A stretch of DNA of 23,080 nucleotides from Silene noctiflora (lineage: Eukaryota > Streptophyta > Magnoliopsida > Caryophyllales > Caryophyllaceae), in contig VHZZ01000677.1 in the NCBI GenBank assembly GCA_009801015.1, positions 91,113 through 114,192 of the forward strand, written 5' to 3'. The notes beneath the pieces were generated by a model. That model was not told the DNA's origin, searched no databases, and worked only from the letters and a program-made list of their open reading frames with translations. A program made the position numbers and the translations under genes. Below are positions 1 through 9,289 of this stretch, one piece after another; the first letter of the stretch is position 1, and each line of letters opens with the position of its first letter.

Positions 1-657
1 ACTTGTCCCACATTGGTAGAATAGTGGGGGTGTTACTACCTTATATATGGGAGTGAGTTATCTAGTGTTAACTAGATAATAGTGGAGAGACTCTAATCTC
101 CCCACGCGCGCGCCGCCGCCGTCGTCCGTCCGGCTCGTGACACGTGCGCGGTGTGGCTATGTTTTTGCTCTGGGTCCAAACATTGACCTCGGATTCTAGC
201 TGTTACATTGTAGTCGTTGGGACTTTATTACACGCAATAAAATCTGTTTTATTANGATTTGATTACTGGCTTTATGGCCATTAATCTTCCGTTTTTTTTG
301 TGACCGTTGAGCCTCATTCTCACCTATAAAATCCCTGCCTTACTCTTGTGTTATCACCAGAAAAAATACACATAATAATTCTTCCTATACAATTCTCCTA
401 CATGTTATCTTACTGAGAACAATTCCCACTTCCGTCTGTGGAGTGCACCATTGCGCGGAAGGAGACGTTAACCTGAAATCGGTGACCACGGAACCCAAGG
501 AGCACCTGTGTGGGGGTCTAACTGATTTAGGGCAGTGTCTTACACGACGTCTCGATTTAAGGTCGTTGTTGGTCAGATAAGTTATATTTCCTACAAATCA
601 GTGTCTATAAGCTCCTGATATCCCGGTGAACATCAGTTTGCAGGAATATGAAGCACG
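1..657. other. Repeat-like left flank, possible LTR fragment
   Basis: No protein-coding gene is recognisable here. The stretch has a very GC-rich block (about 103-160, CG and CCG runs) in otherwise AT-rich DNA. It has a TATA motif (TATAAA, 325-330) in a promoter-like setting. The early CCCACATTGG motif and the pyrimidine-rich run after the TATA look like the U3/R part of a plant Copia-type LTR. The left end is outside the window and no matching second end or TSD was found, so this is only a suggestion. One N lies at 255. Confidence 0.3.
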
Positions 658-662
658 GAGAA

Positions 663-2132
663 TGATGTGTTGTATTTTTATATACTTTTTACCCCCGTTT
701 CAGCTCACATTTTCATGTCATTTGCACTTTTATAAAGTGATTTTTGAGCTAAATCCGTGTTCTAAGTGACTTGCATGCATTATCGTGTTTTTGTAGGAAA
801 TGAAGCGGTTTTTCCTAACAAATTGGCATTCATCGCGGATCACGAGGCTAGGAGAGTCGAGTCTAAGNCATGGAGGGGCGTTTTGGACATTTCAAGTAAC
901 CCGAGGAACGAAAGAATGAAGTTTGGTTGCTTATCGAGTCAAGAAATGATGTCTAGAAGACTTCGCTCCCGCCCCATGCGTCCACCCCGGTGGCCAGGGG
1001 TGNCAACAANCCAAAGAATTGACAGAAATAAGAAGTGCGAGCACAGTTGTTCCCACCCCGGTAGGGGTGAGCTGCCCCGGACCACCGGGGTGGCTGCGAA
1101 ATTGGTAATTGTTGAAGTTTTGAAGAAACCGAGGTAGATTGCTCTGGCCTCGATCGGGGTGGCTCACCCCGGACCACCGGGGTGACTGCGGACCTGCTGA
1201 AACCTTTCGTCTTCCCCTTATTTTGTTATATAAACCTATGTTTTTTCGAGTATCAGATATACAATTTCTATTTCTCTCCAGTTTTATTTTCTAAGAAACT
1301 TAGTTCTTATTTGAGACTTTGTAATTTATTCAAGATTTCTACAAGTTTATGCAAGTATTCCGGGTTTATTTCAACTTTGTTCTTCATTTGCCTAGATTTA
1401 TTTCCTTCATAAGTTGGGTATTATTTCTCTTTTGTTATTTACTTTTCCAGTATTGTTCCCAATTTATAATTTCTATATCATTATCATGTTTAATCTAGTT
1501 ATTCCCTTTGTTGTTTTGCCTCCCTTCTCCATGTGTGAGTAGTTCTTTATCTAGGGAGGAGAAGCTATGTTAGATTAGTTCATTGTTATGCTGGATTAGG
1601 GATTTTATGTCATCATCGTGTTGGTTATATGCATGCTTGTTTTACCTTGCTAATCTATGATTGTTGGCCATAATCGTTGATTGATTTGTTATTCTCATCC
1701 TAAGAGCGAAAGTCGGGATAGAATTAGGCATGGCATGTTATAGTATTTTGACCCAATTTATGCGAAAGTTTGTTGGTAGTCAATCTATGATTAAACAATA
1801 GGCCGAGAGGAAATTGTTATAAGCCTAATCAACCCTTTGATGATGGAATCCTTTAATTTGGCATGGCTAGTTTCTAATTACGCATAGCAACCCCAATTCC
1901 CTAGATTCTTTCTTAATTGTTTCTTATTTGCATTTTCATTCTTGTTTTACCTTAGTTAATCCAAAAATCAAACCAATACTCGTGACCGACCTTGATAGTT
2001 TTCTATCCATAGCTAATCATATTTGCATCCCCGTCTCCCTGAGATCGACCCCTACTTCCCTATCTGCATTAATTTGTATGTTAGCCGAGTCAAGGGTAAT
2101 TTATCTTTGTTAGGTGCGCGATAAGCCTATCA
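663..2132. mobile_element. Solo LTR of a plant LTR retrotransposon
   Basis: This 1470-bp block starts TGAT and ends ATCA. It is flanked by a perfect 5-bp target-site duplication, GAGAA at 658-662 and GAGAA at 2133-2137, which is the signature of an LTR left by recombination between the two LTRs of an integrated element. It holds no gag or pol reading frame. A TATA box (TATATAAA, 1227-1234) is followed by T-rich DNA, as expected for U3/R of an LTR. A GC-rich motif is repeated at about 1061-1098 and 1154-1190, with a related piece near 984-1001. The end region near 2040 (CCTGAGATCGACCCC) resembles Ty3/gypsy Tat- or Athila-type LTR ends, but lineage is inference. N bases are at 868, 1003 and 1010. 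Short reading frames inside are not genes. Confidence 0.85.
1227..1234 (+). promoter_or_regulatory. Candidate TATA box of the solo LTR
   Basis: TATATAAA lies about 560 bp into the LTR, just after the GC-rich repeated motif and before a T-rich stretch. This is where the core promoter of a plant LTR is expected. Orientation assumes the LTR reads along the plus strand, as the TATA suggests. Confidence 0.4.
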
Positions 2133-2137
2133 GAGAA

Positions 2138-4097
2138 TGTAATGGAAGAGAAAGTCGAGTCCTTAGCAATGGTATGGATCAAGCCGAGTCCTTAGAAAGC
2201 GTTCATTGCATCTTGGTACTTACTTGCTTCCGCTAAAGGCATTATCATTCTTCGACTCACAATGCGAACGATACAATATGCAGCCAGTTACATCAAGGCT
2301 AACATTTGTGGGTTTTTTTTCCTGCCAAGAAGACCTATGGTAGATAACGTATATGCCATACTTTGTACCTCATGATTTCACCATTCTTGCCCTTTTAGTA
2401 CTTGACCGGATTCGTCCAACTAGAGGTTTATGCTACCGTATCTCAACAGTTTTCTTATGAATTGATTTCGCAAAGCTTACCTGACCCAAAACCGTTTAAA
2501 CCAACCTGAAGTATACCACTAAGTTACTAGGAACCACCTGACTCGAGATACTCAATGACTAATTTAAAATCACATTTACACGGCAAATGACCTGACCCGA
2601 ATATTAGTCTGACATCGCTTATATTGAATACTGAAGTCTGTCATTGACATGCAGGATTGCAGGTACATCACCTCTGCGCTGTGACGTCTCCTATTTTTTA
2701 CAGTTCTTTCATTCTGATACTGAACATTCTGTAGTTCGAAGTCCTGAAATATGAATTAGTCATGATGCTTCTCAAGCATTGGGTTGGAAAGAAATCTGAA
2801 GGAAGATCCATATTTAAAACAATTTTCCAGTGATTTGAATCGGCTAATATGAACTGTCTTAATGTCATACGGAGTTGTCGTTCTTTCAAGAGTTCATAGT
2901 ACTTCATATGCAGCTATTCTCCGGGTAGTGCAATTAGGTATCAGTTTTCCTCGCATTTCAACATTACTAAATAATTACCAGAAAAAATGAATTCAATACA
3001 TTTAACAGTATGAAATTAGCTAGCCAAGGGAAATAAGCAGTACTTACATAGTTACAAGAGTAACATTGAGTAATAAAGACTTGAAGCGGTGAATTGCAGG
3101 GCAAATCTCCTTTGGCGTGACAGCAAGAATGCACGCGCATTATCTGCATGCCAATAGAGAATTACCCTGGTATTCACCATCAATCATATGATTTATAGCT
3201 TCTGAAGTTTCTGCTTAGCGAAAAAAAAACAAGTTGGAAAGTTTCCTCTCTAAGCAAACATGCTTCTGCGCAGTATTCGGAAAGTAGTAATGCTGTAGTC
3301 CTGAAATTGGCTTTGACATCATATTTATACCCCATAAATTTTCAGTTTCTGCGGAATATGCTTAAGAAGAAGAGAGAGCATATGCTGGTATAAACTGGTG
3401 TAATGCATGTTCGACAGTAGACATTGATGAGCTTTTAATTGGTCCTGATCATTCCACTATAGGATATGATTCCTATGAAGGTGGCTGATCAGCATCCTGC
3501 AATACTTTTTCACTTTTCACAATCTACTAATTGGATATGCTTTTACTAGACAATTGATTCTATTGTTTATAACTATTTCGCTTTGATTACCATCAGGAAC
3601 TTCACTATGTCAGTCTTTAATGCAAGATGATCTCTGTCATTTACTCACCAGTCACCAAAGACAATTTCGATTCAGAAGTTTTGATTTTTAACCGAGACCA
3701 TTTTGTTCGAAGTTTCGGTCAATTAGAATTGGGAATTGGCATAACAAATTCCCCTATTTCATATACAAAATTTGCTTGCCCAGTTAGATGTAATAGGAGT
3801 AATTATTTACCCCCGGAAACAAAAAACCATATGAATTTTACAATACCTGTACAAATCATTAAGTACAGTAACAAACATGGCCAAAAAACGTCGAAAATAG
3901 GCGTCAAAAGAGAAAGGATTCTGGAGTCAGAAATGAATACAATGTTTTATTGCATAAATCGACGAATTTCTTACAAACAAATTCAATAAATTGCTATAGT
4001 CAGAATTGAATGCAATCACATGTGGACTCTGCTAAATTAGGGCATTCTGAATCATCATACTAATCTTAATTATGACCTACTTAATTTATACGAGTAC
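2138..4097. other. About 2 kb with no recognisable gene
   Basis: Only short unassigned reading frames are present, the longest being 120 codons at 3627-3989 on the plus strand with no motif I recognise. On the minus strand 2698-2907 and 2967-3149 are open; the latter ends next to a donor-like GTAAGT, so an old exon cannot be excluded. Part of 2460-2600 carries scattered CCTGACC/GACCCG motifs like a decayed, reversed copy of the GGGTC-rich repeats at 19855-21373. The part nearest 4097 probably includes the 3' UTR of the minus-strand MADS gene. No function is proposed. Confidence 0.5.
2196..2303 (-). repeat. Inverted copy of the 5766-6078 repeat unit
   Basis: Read on the minus strand, this 108-bp stretch matches the units at 5766-5871 and 5972-6078. 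Shared blocks are CCTTGATGTAACTGGCTG, ATGCCTTTAGCGGAA and AATGNNNGCTTT, in the same order and spacing. It lies just right of the solo LTR, in the sequence the LTR interrupted. The origin of the unit (transposon piece or old gene fragment) is unknown. Confidence 0.7.
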
Positions 4098-5153
4098 TTA
4101 ACAACAGCTAAGCGCGCTTAAGAAGTACGAATCATCCATCCATGATGAATTATCAGACACTTGGGCTCCAAGGCTTGCATCAACCAACCCGATATCAGCA
4201 ATGTTGCATTCAGCATCAACCCTCTTGAGTACTTCAGTGAGATCGAAACTGTTTCTTCCTTCTTGAGAATTGAATTGAGGGCTGAAAGTTTCATCATCGC
4301 TTCCAAAATCAATCCTTTGAATTTCAGATGAGAAATCGGAACCTTTAATTACATCCGGGGTTGCATCAACCGACTTAAAATCGTTAATTTCCATGAATTC
4401 TTGACAGTTATCAGAGTTAGGGCAGACAGTAGCATCGTTGCATCCAAAATTGATACCCTTAATTACATCAAAGAGGGTACCAAAGTTAGCAACAACCGGC
4501 CCATGATCGCAACTTTCTGTTGTTTCGTGACTATAATCAGAGAATTTAGAGCTGAAACGGGCATCAGTGCATACATAATCAACACAATCAGGTACATCAG
4601 GGAAATCATAACTTTCGACTTTGAAGTTTTCAGTTGATTTTTCACAATAATTAGAGAGTTGAGGATCAGGGTTTGAGCCTTCAATTGTTCCTCCAATAAA
4701 ACCGTTTTCAGATTCGTGTACTCGATTGAGTTCACCAACCCTCGAAATGACCCCATTCTGTAGCCCTTGAAGAGACACCATAAACTCCTCAAGCTCCTCC
4801 AACTTCATATCATCAACTGAGGCTTCCCACCAATTCTTATCACTACAAACAACGTTTGGAGAACTATTACCCTGTTGATTATCGTTGAGAAAACGATTAA
4901 TCACAGTATCAAAAGAAGGGTACCCGTGGGAAAAGGGTTTCCCGCCAATTGAGAAAGTAATGGCGGCAAATTGATTACCGGGAAACAAACTGCATAGATT
5001 TGAACACTTCTTGAATAACCCAGGTCGACGCTTAGAGAAGGCTACTTGACGTGCAGTCTTGTCTGCGATTCGAGCTATCGGGATCTTCGACTTTCCCTTG
5101 CTAGTTCTCTTCTTTTGCAGCTGATTATCACATTTATCAGTAATTGCCTTCAT
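4098..5153 (-). CDS. Type I (M-alpha) MADS-box transcription factor, AGL62-like
   Basis: A single-exon frame of 351 residues starts at the ATG at 5153-5151 and ends with TAA at 4098-4100. Residues 20-80 form the MADS DNA-binding and dimerisation domain, with the hallmark stretch ARQVAFSKRRPGLFKKC followed by the FSIGGKPFSHGYPS block typical of M-alpha proteins. Residues 107-142 (NWWE...LEELEEFMVSLQGL...V) match the post-MADS segment of AGL62/AGL61-type proteins. No K domain is present, as expected for type I, and the absence of introns also fits. From about residue 170 the protein is acidic and low in similarity, with two related segments beginning DVIKG (229 and 267) and the pair NFG/DFG. 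Oddities are P44 and C50 in the MADS core, where the family usually has small residues. Relatives act in the nucleus, mainly in female gametophyte and endosperm development; that role here is inference. Confidence 0.92.
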   Translation of the reverse strand: MKAITDKCDNQLQKKRTSKGKSKIPIARIADKTARQVAFSKRRPGLFKKCSNLCSLFPGNQFAAITFSIGGKPFSHGYPSFDTVINRFLNDNQQGNSSPNVVCSDKNWWEASVDDMKLEELEEFMVSLQGLQNGVISRVGELNRVHESENGFIGGTIEGSNPDPQLSNYCEKSTENFKVESYDFPDVPDCVDYVCTDARFSSKFSDYSHETTESCDHGPVVANFGTLFDVIKGINFGCNDATVCPNSDNCQEFMEINDFKSVDATPDVIKGSDFSSEIQRIDFGSDDETFSPQFNSQEGRNSFDLTEVLKRVDAECNIADIGLVDASLGAQVSDNSSWMDDSYFLSALSCC

Positions 5154-5210
5154 CTTTTTGTGAAATTTTTATGTTTGCAATGAAATTAAAAAGGGTATGA
5201 AATTGTGTGA

Positions 5211-5220
5211 TTATATATAG
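5211..5220 (-). promoter_or_regulatory. Candidate TATA box of the MADS-box gene
   Basis: On the minus strand the sequence is CTATATATAA, about 58 bp before the start codon. With normal TATA-to-start spacing this predicts transcription beginning near 5185 and a 5' UTR of about 30 nt. It is the only strong TATA motif close to the gene. Confidence 0.5.
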
Positions 5221-5765
5221 AAGATTGATGGGTAGAAATTGTTTGATTAAAATTATGGAAATTTATGATTTATAGACAGGAATTATGGAAAGTAATTTGA
5301 AATTGTGAAGCCTGTTTTTTCATTGTCGGTAAGAATCAGAGATATAAGGTTTTTGGATATTACCGTTGTATATCCCGCGTTATATTTCCCAAAAATAAAT
5401 TTGAATTAATTTATTAGTTATAGTTAGGTCATGGATATTTTGTAAGACGGTTTTACATTAGTGTAATACCCCATAATATTAACTAACGACTGATATGTCT
5501 ATTCGTTAGTTATGAAAAAGTATTTAAAAATGGGTGCTTTCGTAAAAATATAAAAAATTATTATTTAGAAAAATTGGGTGTTTTAATCTACTCCATAACA
5601 AACTTTATTATTTAGAAAAAAAAAAAGAAAAAAAAGTGATGCCTTTAGCGGAAGGGTGCTTTCGTATTTCAAAATGGGTGCTTTCGACTCGCTTTTTTTC
5701 CTTCAAAAATACAATAAGATTACTTTTTCGACTCAGTGCGCGAAGGGTGCTTTGATGTAACTGTT

Positions 5766-5871
5766 TGGCATTGATGTAATTGGTTGTATATTGTATCCTT
5801 CGCACACGGAGTCAAAAAAAAGTGATGCCTTCCGCGGAAGCAAGCAAATATCGAGGAATAATGGGTGCTTT
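5766..5871 (+). repeat. Repeat unit, forward copy 1
   Basis: This unit runs from GGCATTGATGTAA through a TTCGCACACGGAGTC block to ATGGGTGCTTT. It is homologous to 5972-6078 and, inverted, to 2196-2303. Confidence 0.7.
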
Positions 5872-5971
5872 AATCTACTCCATAACAAACTTTATTATTA
5901 TTTAGAAAAAAATAATAACAAAGTGAGTTGAAAAAGTAGATTTAGACAATTGCAGGAAAAAAAACACAACT

Positions 5972-6078
5972 GTTGGCCTTGATGTAACTGGCTGTATATT
6001 GTGTCCTTCGCACACTGAGTCGAAAAAAGTGATGCCTTTAGCGGAAACAAGCAAATACCGAGGAACAATGGGTGCTTT
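5972..6078 (+). repeat. Repeat unit, forward copy 2
   Basis: This unit runs from GTTGGCCTTGATGTAACTGG to ATGGGTGCTTT and is the copy closest to the inverted one at 2196-2303. An A-rich tract and the shared TTTAATCTACTCC tail follow. Confidence 0.7.
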
Positions 6079-6562
6079 AATCTACTCCATAACAAAGTTT
6101 ATTATTTAGAAAAAAAATGTCATTATTTATGATCTCGAAAAATATTTAAACACACACTTATCACGTCAACCACATGTTTTATTCACGAAGATAGAAATTT
6201 TTGAATTGGTGGACATATTACATATATAGGTGAAGGAATGCCACCGTTCTCGATCCCAAATAACTCTTGAAGATCAAAAGATTTACAACTTTTAATTTTG
6301 CTAATAATTTACAGATACGGGCATATTAGTTGTTGCACTTATGCATGTGAAAAACATACAACTGAAATTATCCGAACTAAATTAAATTATGTTGAATTGA
6401 ATTTAGTTAAACTAGTTCGGATGAAACCGGGTCGAATAAAACATGTTTCCGTGAATAGTTTAACTTTGCTTTATTTTGAGACGATGAGAAGACCATTTAC
6501 CAGTTACCACAGTCCCAAGTCGCAAGTCACAACCAAACTTGAGCTTTCGATCAAGCACACCA

Positions 6563-7888
6563 ATGGCGGAAATTAAACTACCTTTAGATATAATCACAGA
6601 AATCCTGTCAAGATTACCAGTAAAACCCTTATCCCGCTTCAAATCTGTCTCAAAACTATGGAATTCCTTAATCAATTCCCCCAATTTCATCAAACTTCAC
6701 CTCTCCAAAACCCTAATTTCCGACAACCAAAACCCTAATCTCATCAACTCCAGCTTCTCCATCTCCACCGCCACCATCACCAACGCTGCCATTTTCCGAT
6801 TCGAGGAGCTTTATCATCCTCTACTCCAGTTCCCCGATCACCTCTCCGTTAGAATCCTTGGTTCTTGCAACGGCGTCGTTTGCATTTCCTCTTTCGATGG
6901 AGCGTACACTTGCATGTACAATCCTACTATCGGAACGCATCGATTACTCCCTGTTCCGCCCTCTCGATTTCCGAAACCTAATCCTGAATCAATATATAGG
7001 CTCCAGGAACTTCACCCGAAACCTGTGGAACATTTGTTTGTTTACGGTTTTGGGTATGATAGTGTTAACGATGATTATAAGTTGTTGCGAATTCTCGATT
7101 TTTATAGGAATTTTGCTTTTGTTGGTACTGAGATTTGCTTGTTTAGTTTGAAGAATAATTCTTGGAAATATGTTGATGTTGTAGACAATGTGTATTTGAA
7201 TTGTGATGGTATTCAGGAATGCAAGTCAGCGCTTTTTAACGAGGGTTTATATTTCGTCGTAAATGATGGGAAGTTTACGCCTTTTGTTAGGTGTTTTAAT
7301 CTTCGAACTGAGACTTTCTCGGTTGTGAATAACCTTCCTAAGTTTGAAGAGAATTTCTTTTTGTATTGCTTGGGGATGGGACAAGTAGGCGGGTGTTTTA
7401 GTATCTTCGTGAACTATATGAATGCGGACCCTGGCGCATTGCGTTTTAGTAGATTGGCGCGTGCTGATTTTTGGATTATGAAGGAGGAGTCCTGGGTTAG
7501 GTTGTTTAGTATTAGTGATACGTCGAGCATTGGGGCTTCAGTAGATGTTACTGCGCTTGTTTACTCGAAAGATAGGCAAAAGATTTTGCTCCAGTTGGAT
7601 GGACGGGGTTTTGGTTGGTATGATTGGGAGAAGAGGAGTATTGTGAGGGTTTTAGTTCATGGGTTGCCTCATGATAATGCTTCTTTTGTTACTTGGACTT
7701 ATGTGGAAAGCCTTGTTTCGTTTGAGAACCGTAATTATAATTCAAAGGGGAAAACTATCGTTCCAAAGAAGAGGAAGAAGTATGGTTTTTTTAATGGCTT
7801 TTATATGCCTCTTATTGCGATCTTATGCATGATCTTGACATCTTGTAGTGTTTTCCTTAATTGGTTTTCTGATGCTATTATATTATGA
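6563..7888 (+). CDS. F-box protein with F-box-associated domain, copy 1 (with hydrophobic C-tail)
   Basis: The frame encodes 441 residues, ATG at 6563 and TGA at 7886-7888. This ATG is chosen because it matches the start of the second copy (MAE...); upstream codons in frame have no ATG. Residues 5-45 form the F-box (LPLDIITEILSRLPVKPLSR), the site that binds SKP1 in SCF ubiquitin ligases. Residues about 95-380 fit the plant F-box-associated region, with GSCNGVVCIS, YNPTIGTHRLLP, GFGYDSVNDDYKLLR, FNLRTETFSV and ADFWIMKEESWVRLF. The protein should select a target for ubiquitination; the target cannot be inferred. A basic PKKRKK cluster (401-406) precedes a hydrophobic stretch (about 413-431) absent from the annotated end of copy 2, which could be a tail anchor. 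There are no introns in the coding region, as usual for this family. Confidence 0.93.
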   Translation: MAEIKLPLDIITEILSRLPVKPLSRFKSVSKLWNSLINSPNFIKLHLSKTLISDNQNPNLINSSFSISTATITNAAIFRFEELYHPLLQFPDHLSVRILGSCNGVVCISSFDGAYTCMYNPTIGTHRLLPVPPSRFPKPNPESIYRLQELHPKPVEHLFVYGFGYDSVNDDYKLLRILDFYRNFAFVGTEICLFSLKNNSWKYVDVVDNVYLNCDGIQECKSALFNEGLYFVVNDGKFTPFVRCFNLRTETFSVVNNLPKFEENFFLYCLGMGQVGGCFSIFVNYMNADPGALRFSRLARADFWIMKEESWVRLFSISDTSSIGASVDVTALVYSKDRQKILLQLDGRGFGWYDWEKRSIVRVLVHGLPHDNASFVTWTYVESLVSFENRNYNSKGKTIVPKKRKKYGFFNGFYMPLIAILCMILTSCSVFLNWFSDAIIL

Positions 7889-8430
7889 CGATAAGTTCAC
7901 TGCTAGACATTTATAGTTTATTTGTCTTATGTTTGTTCATGTAACTAGTTAGGTTAGTCGGGGAGTTTCAACATGATAGTTTAGTTTGTGGTAGTGAATT
8001 GGATGGATCAATTGTTTGTAGAGAAGCAAGCTTTTAGTATGAAAATTGATTCATGTTGTTTAAGTGATGCCATGCTACGTGCTTTAATTGCCTAATAGTA
8101 TGTTCATAGTTTGATGGCTAAAGCTCATGTGTTGGATGACTTGAATGTATAGTACATTAGTACATGATGTGGATGTAGGATAGTAGCTATGCATTACTGC
8201 CTTTTTTGCAAAACGTGATTGTAATACTTCATGACGTGGGTTGTTCAAGTATTGATGGTGCATTTTCTTGTCCAATATTTTGGTTATACCCGTAACTTGT
8301 ATGATCACACAAATATTTTGAATTTTCTTTTGGACGATGTCATGATGTTTTTTATGCCATATTGTGTTCTTGTATCTCGTAATTGAGGTGAATAGGTGAT
8401 AATATTCTGGATGTCATGTTCAGATAAGTA

Positions 8431-8691
8431 CTCCCTCCGTCCCGGTCATTTGCTTACCTATTCTATTTTTGGGTGTCTCAAGTCTCACTCATTTGTTTAC
8501 CTATTCTATTTGTGGGTGTCTCACTCATTTGTTTACCTTTCTAATTTGGGAATGTTTTTCACGAGTTACTTTATTATCCACCACATCTTAATCCACTTGT
8601 CATCCAACAATTATATCTACAAATGGTTCCCACCCCTTTACTTTGTCTTTGTGCCAAAACCAAGGGCAAACAAATGAACGGATGGAGGGAG
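8431..8691. mobile_element. Stowaway-type MITE (Tc1/mariner)
   Basis: This 261-bp element has inverted ends CTCCCTCCGTCCCGG and, inward of the right end, the reverse of CTCCCTCCATCCG, with CATTTG blocks also matching inside. It is flanked by the TA dinucleotide at 8429-8430 and 8692-8693. The second duplication copy has one TA at 16169-16170 joining the same flanks (AGATARG before, CGTTTTT after), a paralogous empty site that fixes both borders exactly. The interior has repeats of TTTACCTATTCTATTT with GGGTGTCTCA. No gene. Confidence 0.93.
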
Positions 8692-8805
8692 TACGTTTTT
8701 GTCGTTTGGATTGGCTGCATGTCTGCAATGTTACGTCACCTTATCTGCAATTTTCGTGAGTGTGTCAGACACCTAGTTTTAGAAGAAGCATCGTGATGCT
8801 TAATA

Positions 8806-9091
8806 CTCCCTTTATCTCATAATAAGGCTTACACTTACACTTTCTTTTTAAGCACTCTCACTATAAATTTCACTCGTTACTTATTTCTTTTTCAGGTAAA
8901 TTTGTAGACATTTCTCTTAATGAAAACATGATATATTTAAAAGAAATGACACCTTTTTGTGCTCGTTTTTCTCATAAATGTTGCTCATTTCTCTTGTTTC
9001 TCAGAAATGTCGCTCATTTTTCTTATTGCTCCCCTCGAATCTGTCTATACTCGCATAACCATCTGCTTGTAGACATTTCTCGTTATCTCAT
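8806..9091. mobile_element. Older Stowaway-like MITE, diverged copy 1
   Basis: After TA at 8804-8805, CTCCCTTTATCTCATAATAAG matches the left end of the element at 16272-16449 in duplication copy 2. The right end is eroded (TTATCTCATCC near 9082-9092), so the right limit is approximate. Internal GTAGACATTTCTC duplications suggest later rearrangement. Presence in both copies means it predates the duplication. Confidence 0.6.
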
Positions 9092-9234
9092 CCTGATTCT
9101 TTCATGTTTAATCTCTTTACCACTTAGTTGTTTCAAAACTAAGTGTTGAATTCTCATGATTTTCTATGTTGGAAAGGCAGTTTTATTCATACTAGATTCC
9201 TGAGCTCTCAACCTTTCCTTTTCTTCTTTGATAG

Positions 9235-9289
9235 GAATGATGTGGACCGTTTCCTGTCATCTGGATTCAAGCTGAAGCTATGACCACTG
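9235..9289 (+). other. Conserved 55-nt exon-like island (copy 1)
   Basis: The block is preceded by a pyrimidine-rich tract ending ATAG and followed by GTAAGTTT, which are good plant splice borders. The equivalent block in copy 2 (16604-16658) has the same length and both borders. A run of 38 bases from the ATG at 9240 is identical between copies, clearly better than the flanks. It contains an 11-codon frame, MWTVSCHLDSS. Likely a 3' UTR exon of the F-box transcript or part of a non-coding RNA; I see no larger protein. Confidence 0.4.

Larger units (their letters stand above)
5531..6115. repeat. Degenerate tandem array between MADS and F-box genes
   Basis: Three partly overlapping repeats are visible. 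The motif GGGTG(C/T)TTTAATCTACTCC followed by ATAACAAA and TTTATTATTTAGAAAA occurs at about 5576, 5863 and 6070. GTGATGCCTTTAGCGGAA (one copy TTCCGCGG-changed) occurs near 5636, 5822 and 6027. GCNTTGATGTAA followed by a match to TGGCTGTATATTGT occurs near 5768 and 5975. Units are unequal in length and separated by A-rich tracts, so this looks like local duplication by slippage or unequal exchange. No reading frame is maintained. A related copy is inverted at 2196-2303. Confidence 0.75.

Noticed and set aside
766-1177. Frames of 74-123 codons inside the solo LTR
   Set aside because: They lie in the LTR U3 region, overlap on both strands and follow GC-rich repeats; no retroelement protein motif.
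3627-3989. 120-codon plus-strand frame upstream of the MADS 3' end
   Set aside because: No recognisable motif and no similarity to other genes in the window; likely chance frame in the MADS 3' flank.
6539-6562. Upstream start for F-box gene copy 1 at 6539
   Set aside because: The codon there is TTG. The ATG at 6563 matches the start of copy 2 and gives a normal F-box position.
8396-8677. 93-codon frame near 8.5 kb
   Set aside because: It lies largely within the Stowaway MITE and reflects its internal TTTACCTATTC repeats.
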